Positions 27,034 to 37,970 of a stretch of 64,000 bases of DNA are shown piece by piece. Both the position numbers and the translations under genes were made by a program. How positions within the stretch are numbered: the first letter of the stretch is position 1; every line of letters starts with the position of its first letter. Under the pieces are notes generated by a model. The model saw nothing but the letters and a program-made list of their open reading frames with translations, was not told the DNA's origin and ran no database searches. This stretch comes from Paenarthrobacter nicotinovorans (GTDB lineage: Bacteria; Actinomycetota; Actinomycetes; Actinomycetales; Micrococcaceae), in the NCBI RefSeq assembly GCF_007670255.1, contig NZ_SZVS01000001.1, positions 310,001 to 374,000 on the forward strand. Reading direction: 5' to 3'.

Positions 27034-29049
27034 GTGAAACCAGAGCAGCTGCCCCTGTTGAACTCCGTGTCCGCCCCGGCAATCCACCCTGACGGCACGA
27101 AGGCGGTGGTATCAGTCACAAGGCCGGATTTCGACGCCGACAGTTACGTTGGCCAGCTCTGGTCGGTCCCCTTGGACAACACCAAATATCCGCGTCGCAT
27201 TACCCGGGGTTTCAGGGACACGTCTCCAGCCTTCTCACCTGATGGGCTGGTGCTCGCCTTCCTCAGGAGCGATCCCGGCGGCAAACCCCAAGTGTTCGTC
27301 GTGGAGTCGGCGGGCGGCGAACCGCAGAGAATCACGAACCAGCGCGCAGGCGTCGAGAGCTTCGTCTGGGCGCCGGACTCGCACCGCATCGCGTTCCAGG
27401 CCAGGGTCCCTGAACAGGGACGTTATGGAACGATCGATGGCGTCGGTCCCGCAGCCGAAGACCCGCGCTACGTTGTTGCCAACCAGTACATGATGAACGG
27501 CGTCGGCTATACCGCCGACCAACGGCAGCAACTGTTTGTGGTCGACGTTCCCGAACTGGGTGGCGAGCCCGCAGTAACCCCCCGGGGCCGGTCAGCCCAT
27601 GAGCAGCCCACGCCGGAAAACCTTGGTTTCCCCATCCCGCGGCAGCTCACCTTCGGCGATTCCGACCACACTTCGCCCGCCTTTTCGGCTGACGGGGCCC
27701 ACCTCTATTTCGTCGCCGCGCTGCATGAAGGTCACGACGACGATCTCGTCACCTCGGTCTACAGGGTGGATGCCGCGGGAGGCGAGCCGGTCGCCGTCGA
27801 ACCTTCCAACCGGACACCGCAGACCGTCAGCGCCGTGAGGGCTTCGACGGATGGCCGGTGGTTGTTCTTCACCGCCCAGGACATCGGTGCGAGCGGCAGG
27901 GACTTCGTGGCACGGAATTCAGCCTTGCACGTGATGCCGGTGGATGGGGGAGAGGCCCTGGCACTGACCGACGTGGAACACCTGGATGTCTCGGGACCAC
28001 TTGAACCCAGCGGGCCGGGTAGCGTCCTGGTGCTGAATACGGCGCTGGGCGGTGTCGAACTCCTTGATGTCACCGCTGATGGCACCATCACTCCGCTGGT
28101 TTACGGTGCACGGGTGGTCATAGGGGCATCTGTTGCAGCCAACGGCGAAACCGCGGTGACCCTTTGCGATGCCTCGACGGTCGGGGACGTCGCGTCATTG
28201 GAACGTGGAGAACTTCGCCTCCTGACCGACTTCTCAGGGAACCTGCGAAACAACTCCACAGCCATTGAGCCGATGGATTTCGAGGCCGAATCCAGCGACG
28301 GTCACCCTGTTCACGGCTGGTTGGTCGTGCCGGAAGGCCCAGGGCCCCACCCGGTCCTCCTGACCATCCACGGCGGCCCATTCTCGCAATACACGGGAGC
28401 CTTCTTTGACGAGGCCCAGGTGTACGCAGCGGCGGGGTATGCGGTGGTGATGTGCAACCCCCGTGGTTCCTCAGGCTACGGACAGGAACATGGACGCGCC
28501 ATCAAGGGGCAGATGGGCACCTTGGACATGCAGGATGTGCTTGCTTTCCTGGACGCAGCATTGGCCTCCCATTCTGCCCTTGACCCGGAGCAAGTGGGCA
28601 TCATGGGCGGTTCCTATGGCGGCTACTTGACGGCGTGGATCATCGCCCACCACCACAGGTTTAAAGCAGCGATCGTGGAACGTGGATTCCTTGATCCCGT
28701 CAGCTTTGCCGGTTCCTCGGACATTGGCTGGTTCTTCGGCAGCGAGTACACAGGACCCACCCGGGAGGATATGGACGCCCAAAGTCCGATGGCCGTCGTC
28801 GGGGATGTCCGGACGCCAACGCTGGTAGTCCACAGTGAAAATGATCTGCGCTGCCCCATTGAACAAGGCCAGCGCTACTACGCGCACTTGAAGGCCCAGG
28901 GAGTGGATACGGCCCTGCTGGTTTTTCCGGGCGAGGACCACGAGTTGTCCCGTTCCGGAACACCGCATCATCGCTGTCAGCGCTTCGAGCACATCCTTCG
29001 ATGGTGGTCCACGTATCTTCCAAGCACTTTGAACCAGCCCGAGGCCTAA
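27034..29049 (+). CDS. S9-family prolyl oligopeptidase/acylaminoacyl peptidase
   Basis: Cytosolic serine peptidase that trims peptides. The 671-residue protein from GTG 27034 has a WD40/TolB-like beta-propeller N-terminal domain (roughly 1-400) and a C-terminal alpha/beta-hydrolase domain. The nucleophile is Ser527 in GGSYGGYL. The Asp is in HSENDLRCP and the His in PGEDHELSR. An oxyanion loop HGGPFSQY precedes. No signal peptide is present. The frame is open back to 26887, but that extension is antisense to the RlmA-like gene and lacks a ribosome site. Specificity (acyl-aminoacyl or dipeptidyl) cannot be told from sequence. Confidence 0.92.
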   Translation: MKPEQLPLLNSVSAPAIHPDGTKAVVSVTRPDFDADSYVGQLWSVPLDNTKYPRRITRGFRDTSPAFSPDGLVLAFLRSDPGGKPQVFVVESAGGEPQRITNQRAGVESFVWAPDSHRIAFQARVPEQGRYGTIDGVGPAAEDPRYVVANQYMMNGVGYTADQRQQLFVVDVPELGGEPAVTPRGRSAHEQPTPENLGFPIPRQLTFGDSDHTSPAFSADGAHLYFVAALHEGHDDDLVTSVYRVDAAGGEPVAVEPSNRTPQTVSAVRASTDGRWLFFTAQDIGASGRDFVARNSALHVMPVDGGEALALTDVEHLDVSGPLEPSGPGSVLVLNTALGGVELLDVTADGTITPLVYGARVVIGASVAANGETAVTLCDASTVGDVASLERGELRLLTDFSGNLRNNSTAIEPMDFEAESSDGHPVHGWLVVPEGPGPHPVLLTIHGGPFSQYTGAFFDEAQVYAAAGYAVVMCNPRGSSGYGQEHGRAIKGQMGTLDMQDVLAFLDAALASHSALDPEQVGIMGGSYGGYLTAWIIAHHHRFKAAIVERGFLDPVSFAGSSDIGWFFGSEYTGPTREDMDAQSPMAVVGDVRTPTLVVHSENDLRCPIEQGQRYYAHLKAQGVDTALLVFPGEDHELSRSGTPHHRCQRFEHILRWWSTYLPSTLNQPEA

Positions 29050-29071
29050 GGAGGCAGGTCACTCAACGGCT

Positions 29072-29746
29072 TCAGCCGGGGAAACCGAGTGACCTGCGCG
29101 CCTCGTCGATGTCCGGAGAAGCCCAACGTGCTGTGTGCTCGGCATTGCTCGCCAAGGACCGGATCTCAGCCCTGTCCAGGTACAAGACACCGTGGAGATG
29201 GTCGGTTTCATGCTGGACGATACGGGCCTGCCACCCCGAGAACCATTCCTCTACCGGCTCACCGGAAGGCGTGGCATAGGACAACTCAACATTCCGGTGC
29301 CGTTCCACCACAGCCTGATACCCCTGCACTGAGAGGCATCCTTCATAGAACGACGCTGTTTCCACACCCAAGGGCCGGTACGTCGGATTAACGATGGCGA
29401 AAAAGTCCAGTGGTTCCCTGTGCCGCACCTCAGCGGAGACAGGATCGATCTCGTACTTGTCCTCAAGGACAGCCAGCTGCAGGGGAATGCCGAGTTGTGG
29501 AGCCGCCAGGCCGACACCCGGCGCTGCATGCATGGCCTCGCGCATCCGGTCGATCAGTGCCAGCAGTTCGACGTCGTCGAGCTGGCCGTCATACGGCGCG
29601 GCGAGCTGGCGCAGCACCGGGTGCCCCGCCTGGACGATGACGGGCAGTTCTTCGGAGTCCAACAGCCTTCGGACGGCGTCCCGGATTTGGAGGGAATTGA
29701 AGTCCGTAGCGGGACTCTTGGCTCCGGGATGAGTTTGATGCGTCAT
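29072..29746 (-). CDS. def: Peptide deformylase
   Basis: Removes the formyl group from N-terminal methionine of new proteins. The 224-residue protein has all three deformylase motifs: GVGLAAPQ (77-84), EGCLS (135-139) and QHETDHLHG (from 178). Metal ligands are Cys137, His179 and His183, with catalytic Glu180. An N-terminal extension of about 30 residues precedes the usual core, which is common in actinobacterial deformylases. TAGGCT lies 6 bases upstream of the ATG, opposite the promoter of the next gene. Confidence 0.96.
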   Translation of the reverse strand: MTHQTHPGAKSPATDFNSLQIRDAVRRLLDSEELPVIVQAGHPVLRQLAAPYDGQLDDVELLALIDRMREAMHAAPGVGLAAPQLGIPLQLAVLEDKYEIDPVSAEVRHREPLDFFAIVNPTYRPLGVETASFYEGCLSVQGYQAVVERHRNVELSYATPSGEPVEEWFSGWQARIVQHETDHLHGVLYLDRAEIRSLASNAEHTARWASPDIDEARRSLGFPG

Positions 29747-29752
29747 GCATCG

Positions 29753-29758
29753 AGCCTA
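29753..29758 (-). promoter_or_regulatory. Leaderless-type -10 box of def
   Basis: TAGGCT on the minus strand, 6 bases before the ATG at 29746. Confidence 0.55.
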
Positions 29759-29785
29759 TCGCTACGAGCGTCTTGGGCAGTGGGC

Positions 29786-29791
29786 TAGGCT
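29786..29791 (+). promoter_or_regulatory. Leaderless-type -10 box of the NTF2-like gene
   Basis: TAGGCT, 6 bases before the ATG at 29798. It is divergent from the def box 28 bases away. Confidence 0.55.
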
Positions 29792-29797
29792 CATGGG

Positions 29798-30205
29798 ATG
29801 ACCACTCCCACCCCTCTGGAGCACGTACTCTCGTTCGTGCGGGCAGTTGAAGCCGGCGGCGGCTCAGCCGAACTGCGGCCTTTCCTGGCTGAGGACTTCC
29901 AGCTCACTGAATGGCCCCATGCCCTGTCCAAGACCGGCTCCACCCGGAATCTTGCCGAAACCCTGTCGGGCGCTGACGACAGCCAGGACATCGTGGCCGA
30001 CCAACGCTTTGAGGTCGTCCGCACCACCAGCCAGGATGACCGTGTGGTGCTGGAGATGAACTGGTCGGCCACGCTGCTTCTGGACCTTCCGCATTGGGAC
30101 CGTGGTGACACCATCCGCGCACGGAGCACAGCAGTCTTCCAGCTGCGGGATGGCCTGATCATCAGCCAGGACACCTACGACTGCTACTACACCGTGCCCG
30201 AATAG
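29798..30205 (+). CDS. SnoaL/NTF2-like fold protein
   Basis: A 135-residue protein of the NTF2-like superfamily (SnoaL type). Its opening helix FVRAVEAGG is followed by FLAEDFQLTEWP and strands ending RSTAVFQLRDGLIISQDTYDCYY. The fold is used for small polar-substrate enzymes such as polyketide cyclases, and also for ligand-binding proteins. The adjacent polyketide operon is convergent, and the two stop codons abut with no spacing. A role as a cyclase partner is therefore possible but not supported by co-transcription. Confidence 0.75.
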   Translation: MTTPTPLEHVLSFVRAVEAGGGSAELRPFLAEDFQLTEWPHALSKTGSTRNLAETLSGADDSQDIVADQRFEVVRTTSQDDRVVLEMNWSATLLLDLPHWDRGDTIRARSTAVFQLRDGLIISQDTYDCYYTVPE

Positions 30206-31336
30206 CTACCGCATGGTGAAGCGCCGCTCCACGAGCTGCGTAACACCAGGCATCCCCAGCAGGCCGGCGAAGAGTCTGTTCCTCACTGTCATGGCCGCCG
30301 GCGGAAGTGGTCTGCCCAAGGCCATGTTCAGGCCGGCCTGCCGCGACGCGCGGACCGCAGCCTTCCTCCGGGTCTTCTCAAAGTCCTGCAGCAGCGCCCC
30401 AACGTCTGTTCCTGCCAAGGAGGCGTCGATGATCGGCGACAGGGCCGCTGCGTCCAGCCACCCCAGGTTCATGCCCTGCCCACCGATGGGGCTGATCTCG
30501 TGGGCGGCGTCTCCGAGCATCACCACCCGCCCGTGCACCATCCGTGGAAGCAGCCGCGACTGCACCTCAAAGGCACTGAGCATCGTATTGCCGGCCGGCT
30601 CCAGCACCTCACCCGTTCGTGACTCGACCAACCCAGCCAAGGTGTCCGCCGTCGCGCCCGTGGCCGGTGCGCCGAGCCGTACCACCCACCTCCGGACGCC
30701 TCCCGGCAGCGGAAAGGACTCGACGATTCCAGCGGGCTCCAGATACAGCACCGCATCCGCACCGTGTCCGGTGCTGTCGGGGAAGTCGCCCATGAGGTAG
30801 GCGTCCGGATAGCTGTTTGAAGGAACGTTCGGGGCGAACCGGCATCGAAGCGAAGAATGGGCGCCATCGGCAACGATCACCAGGTGGGCGGTGAACTCCT
30901 GGCTTCCCGCCGACGACGCGGCCCGGACGCGCACGTTTGGGCCGTCGTCGCATACTTCCAGGACGTTCACACCACGGGCGATCGCGGCCTCATCCACCTC
31001 CAGCACCGCGTCCTCCAACACCTTCTCGGTGACCGTCTGGGGGACCGCAAGGATGAAGGGGAACGCGGGATCGCTGGAGAACGGCAATTCGGCAACCTTG
31101 CGTCGCTGGCTGTAGGCGACGCCCCTCCTAATCTGGACTCCGGCGCGGACGAGCTCCTGGGCAACACCGGCACGTTCCAGCTCAGCCAGCGCCGGTGGGT
31201 GGATTCCGATCGCACGGGAGCGGGTGCCTCTGCCGGTCCGGCGTTCGAGGATACGCACCTTATGACCGCCCTGAAGGAGGAGAAGGCCCATGAAGAGGCC
31301 CACCGGCCCCGCTCCGACAACGACGACGTCAAGCAC
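30206..31336 (-). CDS. FAD-dependent aromatic hydroxylase in the type III PKS operon
   Basis: Class A flavoprotein monooxygenase, likely hydroxylating the aromatic product of the neighbouring polyketide synthase. The 376-residue protein begins with the FAD dinucleotide fold VVVVGAGPVGLFMG. It contains ADGAHSSLR and the second FAD motif GDAAHEISPIGGQGMNLG, where the DG and GD motifs of the class are visible. I chose GTG 31336 with GGGGAAG upstream. It overlaps the methyltransferase stop by 8 bases, giving coupling. The frame to 31402 would lie inside the upstream gene. The set of type III PKS, methyltransferase and flavin hydroxylase parallels the srsABC operon of Streptomyces griseus. Confidence 0.87.
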   Translation of the reverse strand: MLDVVVVGAGPVGLFMGLLLLQGGHKVRILERRTGRGTRSRAIGIHPPALAELERAGVAQELVRAGVQIRRGVAYSQRRKVAELPFSSDPAFPFILAVPQTVTEKVLEDAVLEVDEAAIARGVNVLEVCDDGPNVRVRAASSAGSQEFTAHLVIVADGAHSSLRCRFAPNVPSNSYPDAYLMGDFPDSTGHGADAVLYLEPAGIVESFPLPGGVRRWVVRLGAPATGATADTLAGLVESRTGEVLEPAGNTMLSAFEVQSRLLPRMVHGRVVMLGDAAHEISPIGGQGMNLGWLDAAALSPIIDASLAGTDVGALLQDFEKTRRKAAVRASRQAGLNMALGRPLPPAAMTVRNRLFAGLLGMPGVTQLVERRFTMR

Positions 31337-32054
31337 GTTCCCGCTTCCCCAATCCGCGGTTCTCGTGGACCAGCATGTTGTGCCAGGGTCCGTTGCGCTC
31401 AACCCGCCAATCAGACGAAATTGCCGATCTCAGTTCCGGCAAGGTGTAACTGCGCCTGATGGACAGCAGGCCGTCTTTCACAATGTAGGAACCCCATCCC
31501 AAGGGCCAGAAGCCGGCCATGAACAGAAGGTAGGAGACGTTGCTCCGTGCCAAGTCATTGTGAAGGGCTACACGCCCGGCGAGCAGTTCGGAATCGCGCA
31601 GGACTCCAGCGAACTGCCGTGCGTCCAGGTGGTGAAGGATGTGGTTGGAAATGACGACGTCGAAAACCGCTCCTTCCGCAACCAGCTCCGAACTGTGGGC
31701 CTGTCGGTACGACACTCCCTCCACGGCGCGCAGGCCAGTGGCAAAAGCGTTGGCCCGTGGATCCGGGTCAATCGCAGTCACGTCGAGCACGAAACCGTCC
31801 TGCCGGGCCCACCGGGCCAGGCTGCGCGCCACGTCCCCACCACCGCTTCCGATGTCCAGCAATGTCGCGCGCCCTGTTTCGGACAAGAGCGGGCGAAGGC
31901 GGCGTCTGTACGTACTCCGCCACCGTGAAAGGAGCCTGTTGACCACGGGAAAGCGCGCATACGTCCTGTTGAGCAACAGCGGGTCGCAGTCGGGGCCGTC
32001 CATGTCCTCGATGCTGTAAAGGTCCCTCTCCCTGAGGGACCCCCAAGGACTCAC
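31329..32054 (-). CDS. Class I SAM methyltransferase in the type III PKS operon
   Basis: The 241-residue protein has the SAM motif TLLDIGSGGGDVARSL, an IDPDPRA acidic loop and FDVVISNHILHHLD as motif IV. It resembles small-molecule C- or O-methyltransferases. In the S. griseus srs operon the methyltransferase is of a different fold (an isoprenylcysteine methyltransferase relative), so the chemistry may be analogous but the gene is not a simple orthologue. The start overlaps the PKS stop by 4 bases (ATGA), and its stop overlaps the hydroxylase start. This is tight translational coupling. Confidence 0.85.
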   Translation of the reverse strand: MSPWGSLRERDLYSIEDMDGPDCDPLLLNRTYARFPVVNRLLSRWRSTYRRRLRPLLSETGRATLLDIGSGGGDVARSLARWARQDGFVLDVTAIDPDPRANAFATGLRAVEGVSYRQAHSSELVAEGAVFDVVISNHILHHLDARQFAGVLRDSELLAGRVALHNDLARSNVSYLLFMAGFWPLGWGSYIVKDGLLSIRRSYTLPELRSAISSDWRVERNGPWHNMLVHENRGLGKRERA

Positions 32055-33187
32055 AGAGCGGGGGAGACCAGTGTGAAGAGGCCGGTCTCCACCGTGAGCC
32101 CGGGACCGAACGCCATGGAGCAGATCCGCTCCTCCCGTTCGCTGGCCGCCTGCCCCAGCATGTACTTCAGGACGAACAGGACCGTTGCACTGCTCATGTT
32201 GCCGAATTCCCGCAACGTTTCCCTGGCCGGTACCAGCTGCTCCTGGGTCAGCTCCAGCTTTGACTCAACCTTGTCCAGGATGCTCCGTCCGCCGGGATGG
32301 ATGGCCCAGTGTGTGATGTCTTTGTACGGCACCCCGGCGAGCTCCGGTTCCTTGGCCAGCAACGGTTCCAGCGCGCCCGTGATGTGCTCTTCGATAATGT
32401 GCGGCACGTAGGAGCCGAGGACCATTTCAAATCCTTCGTCGCCGATGTTCCATGCCATGGCTTCCTCGCCAACCGGTGTCAGGACTGTTTCGAAGTGATC
32501 CAGGCGTATCACCGGTTCGTCGCCTTCCGGTTCCCTTGCCGAGATGACTGCCGCGGCCGCGCCGTCTCCGAAGATCGCCGAGCCCATGATGGTGTCCGGA
32601 TCATTGGACGTCCTGACGTGGAGGGAACAGAGTTCCACACAGATCACCAGGACCACCGCTTCAGGATCCGCCACGCAGAACTGCTTTGCAGCTTTCATGG
32701 CCGGGAACGCCGCATAGCAGCCCATGAACCCAAGATGGTAGCGCTGGACCGCCGGGTTGAGGCCCAAGGCCCTGACCACCTTGTAGTCGGGACCGGGATT
32801 GAAGAATCCCGTACAGGACACCGTGATCACATGCGTGATGTCGTCAAGGTCAACGCCTTGGGCCCGGGCCACTGCCGTCTTGCCGGCCTCGATGAACAGT
32901 TTGGTGGCTTCGGTGGCAAAAATTTCATTGCGGACTTTGGTGCTGGGGCTCAAGACCATATTGGTCCGGGGGTCGAAGAACTTCGGGCTTTCGGGATGTG
33001 CGTCAAGGCTAAGCTCTTCCACTGCCGTGAAGCGTGTGTCGATGGCAGCCGAATCGAAACACGTGGTGACGAGCCGGGTACCCAGCCGCGTCAGGCCAGG
33101 TTGGGAAGCGAAAACCTCACGGGCTTGCTGCTGGACAAGGATGGTTGGGGGAACGGCGGTTTCGAGAGACCTCATGTATACCGGCAT
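32051..33187 (-). CDS. Type III polyketide synthase
   Basis: Chalcone-synthase-fold enzyme that builds aromatic or pyrone polyketides from malonyl-CoA on an acyl starter. The 378-residue protein has the complete catalytic triad: Cys157 in HLGFMGCYAA, His297 in HWAIHPGG and Asn330 in FGNMSSA. The loop around Cys157 (FMGCYAAFPAMK) differs from that of RppA and mycobacterial PKS18 as I remember them. The starter unit cannot be predicted by eye. It is the first gene of a three-gene operon. AGGxAG-like ribosome sequence is poor before the ATG at 33187. A UvrA-like gene is divergent. Confidence 0.93.
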   Translation of the reverse strand: MPVYMRSLETAVPPTILVQQQAREVFASQPGLTRLGTRLVTTCFDSAAIDTRFTAVEELSLDAHPESPKFFDPRTNMVLSPSTKVRNEIFATEATKLFIEAGKTAVARAQGVDLDDITHVITVSCTGFFNPGPDYKVVRALGLNPAVQRYHLGFMGCYAAFPAMKAAKQFCVADPEAVVLVICVELCSLHVRTSNDPDTIMGSAIFGDGAAAAVISAREPEGDEPVIRLDHFETVLTPVGEEAMAWNIGDEGFEMVLGSYVPHIIEEHITGALEPLLAKEPELAGVPYKDITHWAIHPGGRSILDKVESKLELTQEQLVPARETLREFGNMSSATVLFVLKYMLGQAASEREERICSMAFGPGLTVETGLFTLVSPAL

Positions 33188-33318
33188 GCTTCATTCTTAG
33201 TGAGTAAAGCCGGGAAGACAATGGCAGAATCAATCGTATTGACCGAGGGTGGTCAACCAGAGCCAGGCGACGCCGACGGGGGACTGTTGGGCAGCGCCGC
33301 CCAATGGACGGAGAAACC

Positions 33319-35712
<2,394 letters not shown>

Positions 35713-35804
35713 GAGCCGCTTCCACAGAGGTTACCGAACTGGCAGCGGGACGTGTTGGTGTGGGACGAGTTGGCGTCTGCTCCGGGCGCATGAAGTCCGC
35801 GTCG

Positions 35805-35810
35805 TAGGTT
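35805..35810 (+). promoter_or_regulatory. Leaderless-type -10 box
   Basis: TAGGTT, 6 bases before the ATG at 35817. Confidence 0.45.
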
Positions 35811-35816
35811 GAGTGC

Positions 35817-36059
35817 ATGAAGGCACGGCTTGTTGATGAGCGAGACACAGTATGGGAATCGACCACCTCTGATTTTCGGGTCTTCCTGGTGGACGGTCAT
35901 TCTGTGTCGGCTTTTAATCTTGATTCCGTGAGCCTTGCTGAGGCTTCAGCATGGGCCGGTGAGAACGCGCCTCCTAGCGTCAAGGTTTCCATCGCTTTGC
36001 GAGAAGTCGATGCTGCAGGGCAGCCTGGATTACGGTGGCTAGTTGGTCAGCCGGTATGA
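35817..36059 (+). CDS. Small protein of unknown function
   Basis: An 80-residue acidic protein with no motif I recognise. It has no signal peptide, no membrane helix and no cysteine. The sequence alternates beta-prone stretches (FRVFLVDGHSVSAF, SVKVSIALREVD) with one helix (LAEASAWAGENAP), suggesting a small folded alpha/beta domain. Coding is supported by the -10 box at the right spacing and third-position GC. It lies between the UvrA-like gene and the recombinase operon, where base composition drops slightly. It could be a remnant of transferred DNA. Confidence 0.5.
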   Translation: MKARLVDERDTVWESTTSDFRVFLVDGHSVSAFNLDSVSLAEASAWAGENAPPSVKVSIALREVDAAGQPGLRWLVGQPV

Positions 36060-36112
36060 GGAAGAGGCGCTTGAGGCGGAATAACAACCATGAGGCCAGC
36101 ACGAGTTGTCCA

Positions 36113-36118
36113 TATCAT
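36113..36118 (+). promoter_or_regulatory. Leaderless-type -10 box of the lipoprotein gene
   Basis: TATCAT, 5 bases before the ATG at 36124. Confidence 0.42.
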
Positions 36119-36123
36119 GAGTC

Positions 36124-36447
36124 ATGAGCACGCTTCCTAAGTCCTTGTCTCCAGTTTTAGCCCTGCTTCTGGCGGGCTGTGCTGGATCGCAAGCGGGGTC
36201 GTTTCAACGTTCCATCAGCGAGGACGACTCTTGGAATGTAGGTGCGATTCATCCCAGATATGACTCGCTGAGTCCCTGCGATGAAGACCCAAGTGTCGAA
36301 AGAGCAGTGGTAAGTGCAGATCTTCCGGCCTCGCATCTTGGGATCAGGCTCGTGCCTGGTTCGACAGAAGAGGATGCGGTACGTATCGCCGAATGCCTCG
36401 CCCGCGTTCTCTCTAATGGCGAGATATGGATCGCTTCGCCGGAATAG
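36124..36447 (+). CDS. Predicted small lipoprotein, unknown function
   Basis: A 107-residue protein with a short signal peptide and lipobox (LALLLAGCAGSQ), so Cys19 would be lipidated after export. The mature part is acidic, with one further CDED cysteine near residue 60 and a terminal helix (EDAVRIAECLARVL). I recognise no family. Codon use is less GC-biased than in its neighbours. It ends 14 bases before the stop of the convergent recombinase-like gene. Coding is plausible on the signal peptide and -10 box, but the gene is short. Confidence 0.55.
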   Translation: MSTLPKSLSPVLALLLAGCAGSQAGSFQRSISEDDSWNVGAIHPRYDSLSPCDEDPSVERAVVSADLPASHLGIRLVPGSTEEDAVRIAECLARVLSNGEIWIASPE

Positions 36448-36461
36448 GCGCAATGCGTGGC

Positions 36462-37970
36462 CTAGTAGCCCCTGCGAAGAGGCAGCGATGGTTTGTCGTG
36501 ACTTGAACTTGGTGCGTGGAGCGACGAGATGTATTCTATGTAGTTGGCCGAAGAGGCCAGTGCGTGGCGATCGATCGTGGCCGGGGCGTAGCCGAGAGCT
36601 TCGGCGATGATGGCCACCGGAGCGATTTTCGTAAGCTCGTGTAGGGTTCCGAGTCTGGCGGCCCGGCTGCTGAACGCGGCGCTGAGGCGCTGGGTGAGGG
36701 TTGAAGCGCGAAGATGCCGGCCGGGGGCGCCGCCGCGGAACACCCAGTTGCTGTTGGGGTGCGCTGCTGTTTGATCGTGGGTCGGGGTGGCTGCGAGTTC
36801 TCTCCAGGGCTCATCGAGCGGCGAGGTGAGTGCGATCTCGACGGCTCCGAAGGTGACCGTGACCAGATCCTCTGTCACCTTGACGTCGTGCCACGTCAGC
36901 TGGACGATGTCGGAAACCTGTTGGCCAAAGACCAGAACGAGGATGGCCGCTGCTCGGTCCCGCGGGCTCATGTCGGTCGTGTGGCTGAGGCCGCGGACGA
37001 GCTCTGCTTGAGCGGCTGCATCGAGTCTTGGGCTGGTGCCGCGACGGTGGGGCTGCAGCTTCAATGAGGGATCGATAAGGCTGGTTCTGGTGGCCCAGTC
37101 GAGGAAGCGTGAGGCAATGCCCCGTGTCGTTGGGCCTTCTGCCTGCCATCGGTCCAGGTGGGCTTGGGTCAGTGCTGCGAGTTCAGTGTCTCGTTCGGTG
37201 AGCCAGTTCAGCAGTTCGATGCCGACGGTGACTGATTGTTTGGCCCGCAGGAAGGTGCCTTGGGTGACCTCGTCCATCTGGTTCATCCGGCGCTGGTGGT
37301 GCCAGCGGATGTAGCGCCGGATGATGTCCCGATGGTTCTGGCTGGTGATCCGCTCGAGTGCCTGCTCGGCCCATTCAGCAAACCTTGCGCTGAGTTCATC
37401 GCGGCGCGGCAGCGCCTGGTGTTCGACGAGTAGTCCTCGGACGTATTCGCGCGTGCGGGATGCCGGTAGTTCGTCGAGGTGGGTGTGGGTGATCACAGGC
37501 GTGGCCGCCAGTTGCTGGAGGAAAGCGGTGACGTGCGGTTGCTGGATCCAGGTCATGCCACTGTTGGCCCGCTTCATGGATTTCAAGGCGGTGGCGACTG
37601 CCCGGAGCGCCGGGGAGGGTGGTTGGTTATCCGGTGGACTGAGGAGCCTGTCGACGGTGGCCGCGAGGATGCATGACCAGCATCGGTTCCCTGAGTGGAG
37701 TTCATCCTCGTTCCCGCATCCGATGCAGTCGATGTTGAGCTGGACTCCGGAGCAGCTTCGGCATGCCGGCAGCGTGTCGACGCGGCCGGGCAGGACACCC
37801 TCGTGACCGCAGGCGCAGGTGCCTCGGGTTCTTTTGGCCTGCTGGTAGCAGTAACCGCAGATTCCGCCGTCCGGCCAGCGGACCGCGATTTGATGGTGTT
37901 CACCGCAGCGTCCGCATGGTTCAGGCCATCTGACGGGGTCTCCGGCTTTTCGTGGCCTAGGCATCTTCAT
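36462..37970 (-). CDS. Zinc-ribbon protein with a catalytically degenerate tyrosine-recombinase domain
   Basis: The 502-residue protein starts with about 100 residues holding six CxxC knuckles (CGRC, CGYC, CACGH, CRSC, CIGCG, CWSC). A SAM-like core-binding region follows, then a C-terminal region laid out like a tyrosine recombinase. Catalytic positions are altered. The first Arg is Gln (VFGQQVSDIVQLTW), the HxLR box reads HELTK, the GH is GY, and only a terminal Tyr (YIEYI) aligns. It is probably not an active recombinase by itself and may bind DNA or the partner enzyme. The start ATG at 37970 overlaps the XRE gene by 14 bases; ATG 37964 is an alternative. Confidence 0.75.
   Translation of the reverse strand: MKMPRPRKAGDPVRWPEPCGRCGEHHQIAVRWPDGGICGYCYQQAKRTRGTCACGHEGVLPGRVDTLPACRSCSGVQLNIDCIGCGNEDELHSGNRCWSCILAATVDRLLSPPDNQPPSPALRAVATALKSMKRANSGMTWIQQPHVTAFLQQLAATPVITHTHLDELPASRTREYVRGLLVEHQALPRRDELSARFAEWAEQALERITSQNHRDIIRRYIRWHHQRRMNQMDEVTQGTFLRAKQSVTVGIELLNWLTERDTELAALTQAHLDRWQAEGPTTRGIASRFLDWATRTSLIDPSLKLQPHRRGTSPRLDAAAQAELVRGLSHTTDMSPRDRAAAILVLVFGQQVSDIVQLTWHDVKVTEDLVTVTFGAVEIALTSPLDEPWRELAATPTHDQTAAHPNSNWVFRGGAPGRHLRASTLTQRLSAAFSSRAARLGTLHELTKIAPVAIIAEALGYAPATIDRHALASSANYIEYISSLHAPSSSHDKPSLPLRRGY

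Noticed and set aside
36157..36453. 98-residue minus-strand frame opposite the lipoprotein gene
   Set aside because: No ribosome site or motif. The opposite strand has a signal peptide with lipobox and a -10 box.
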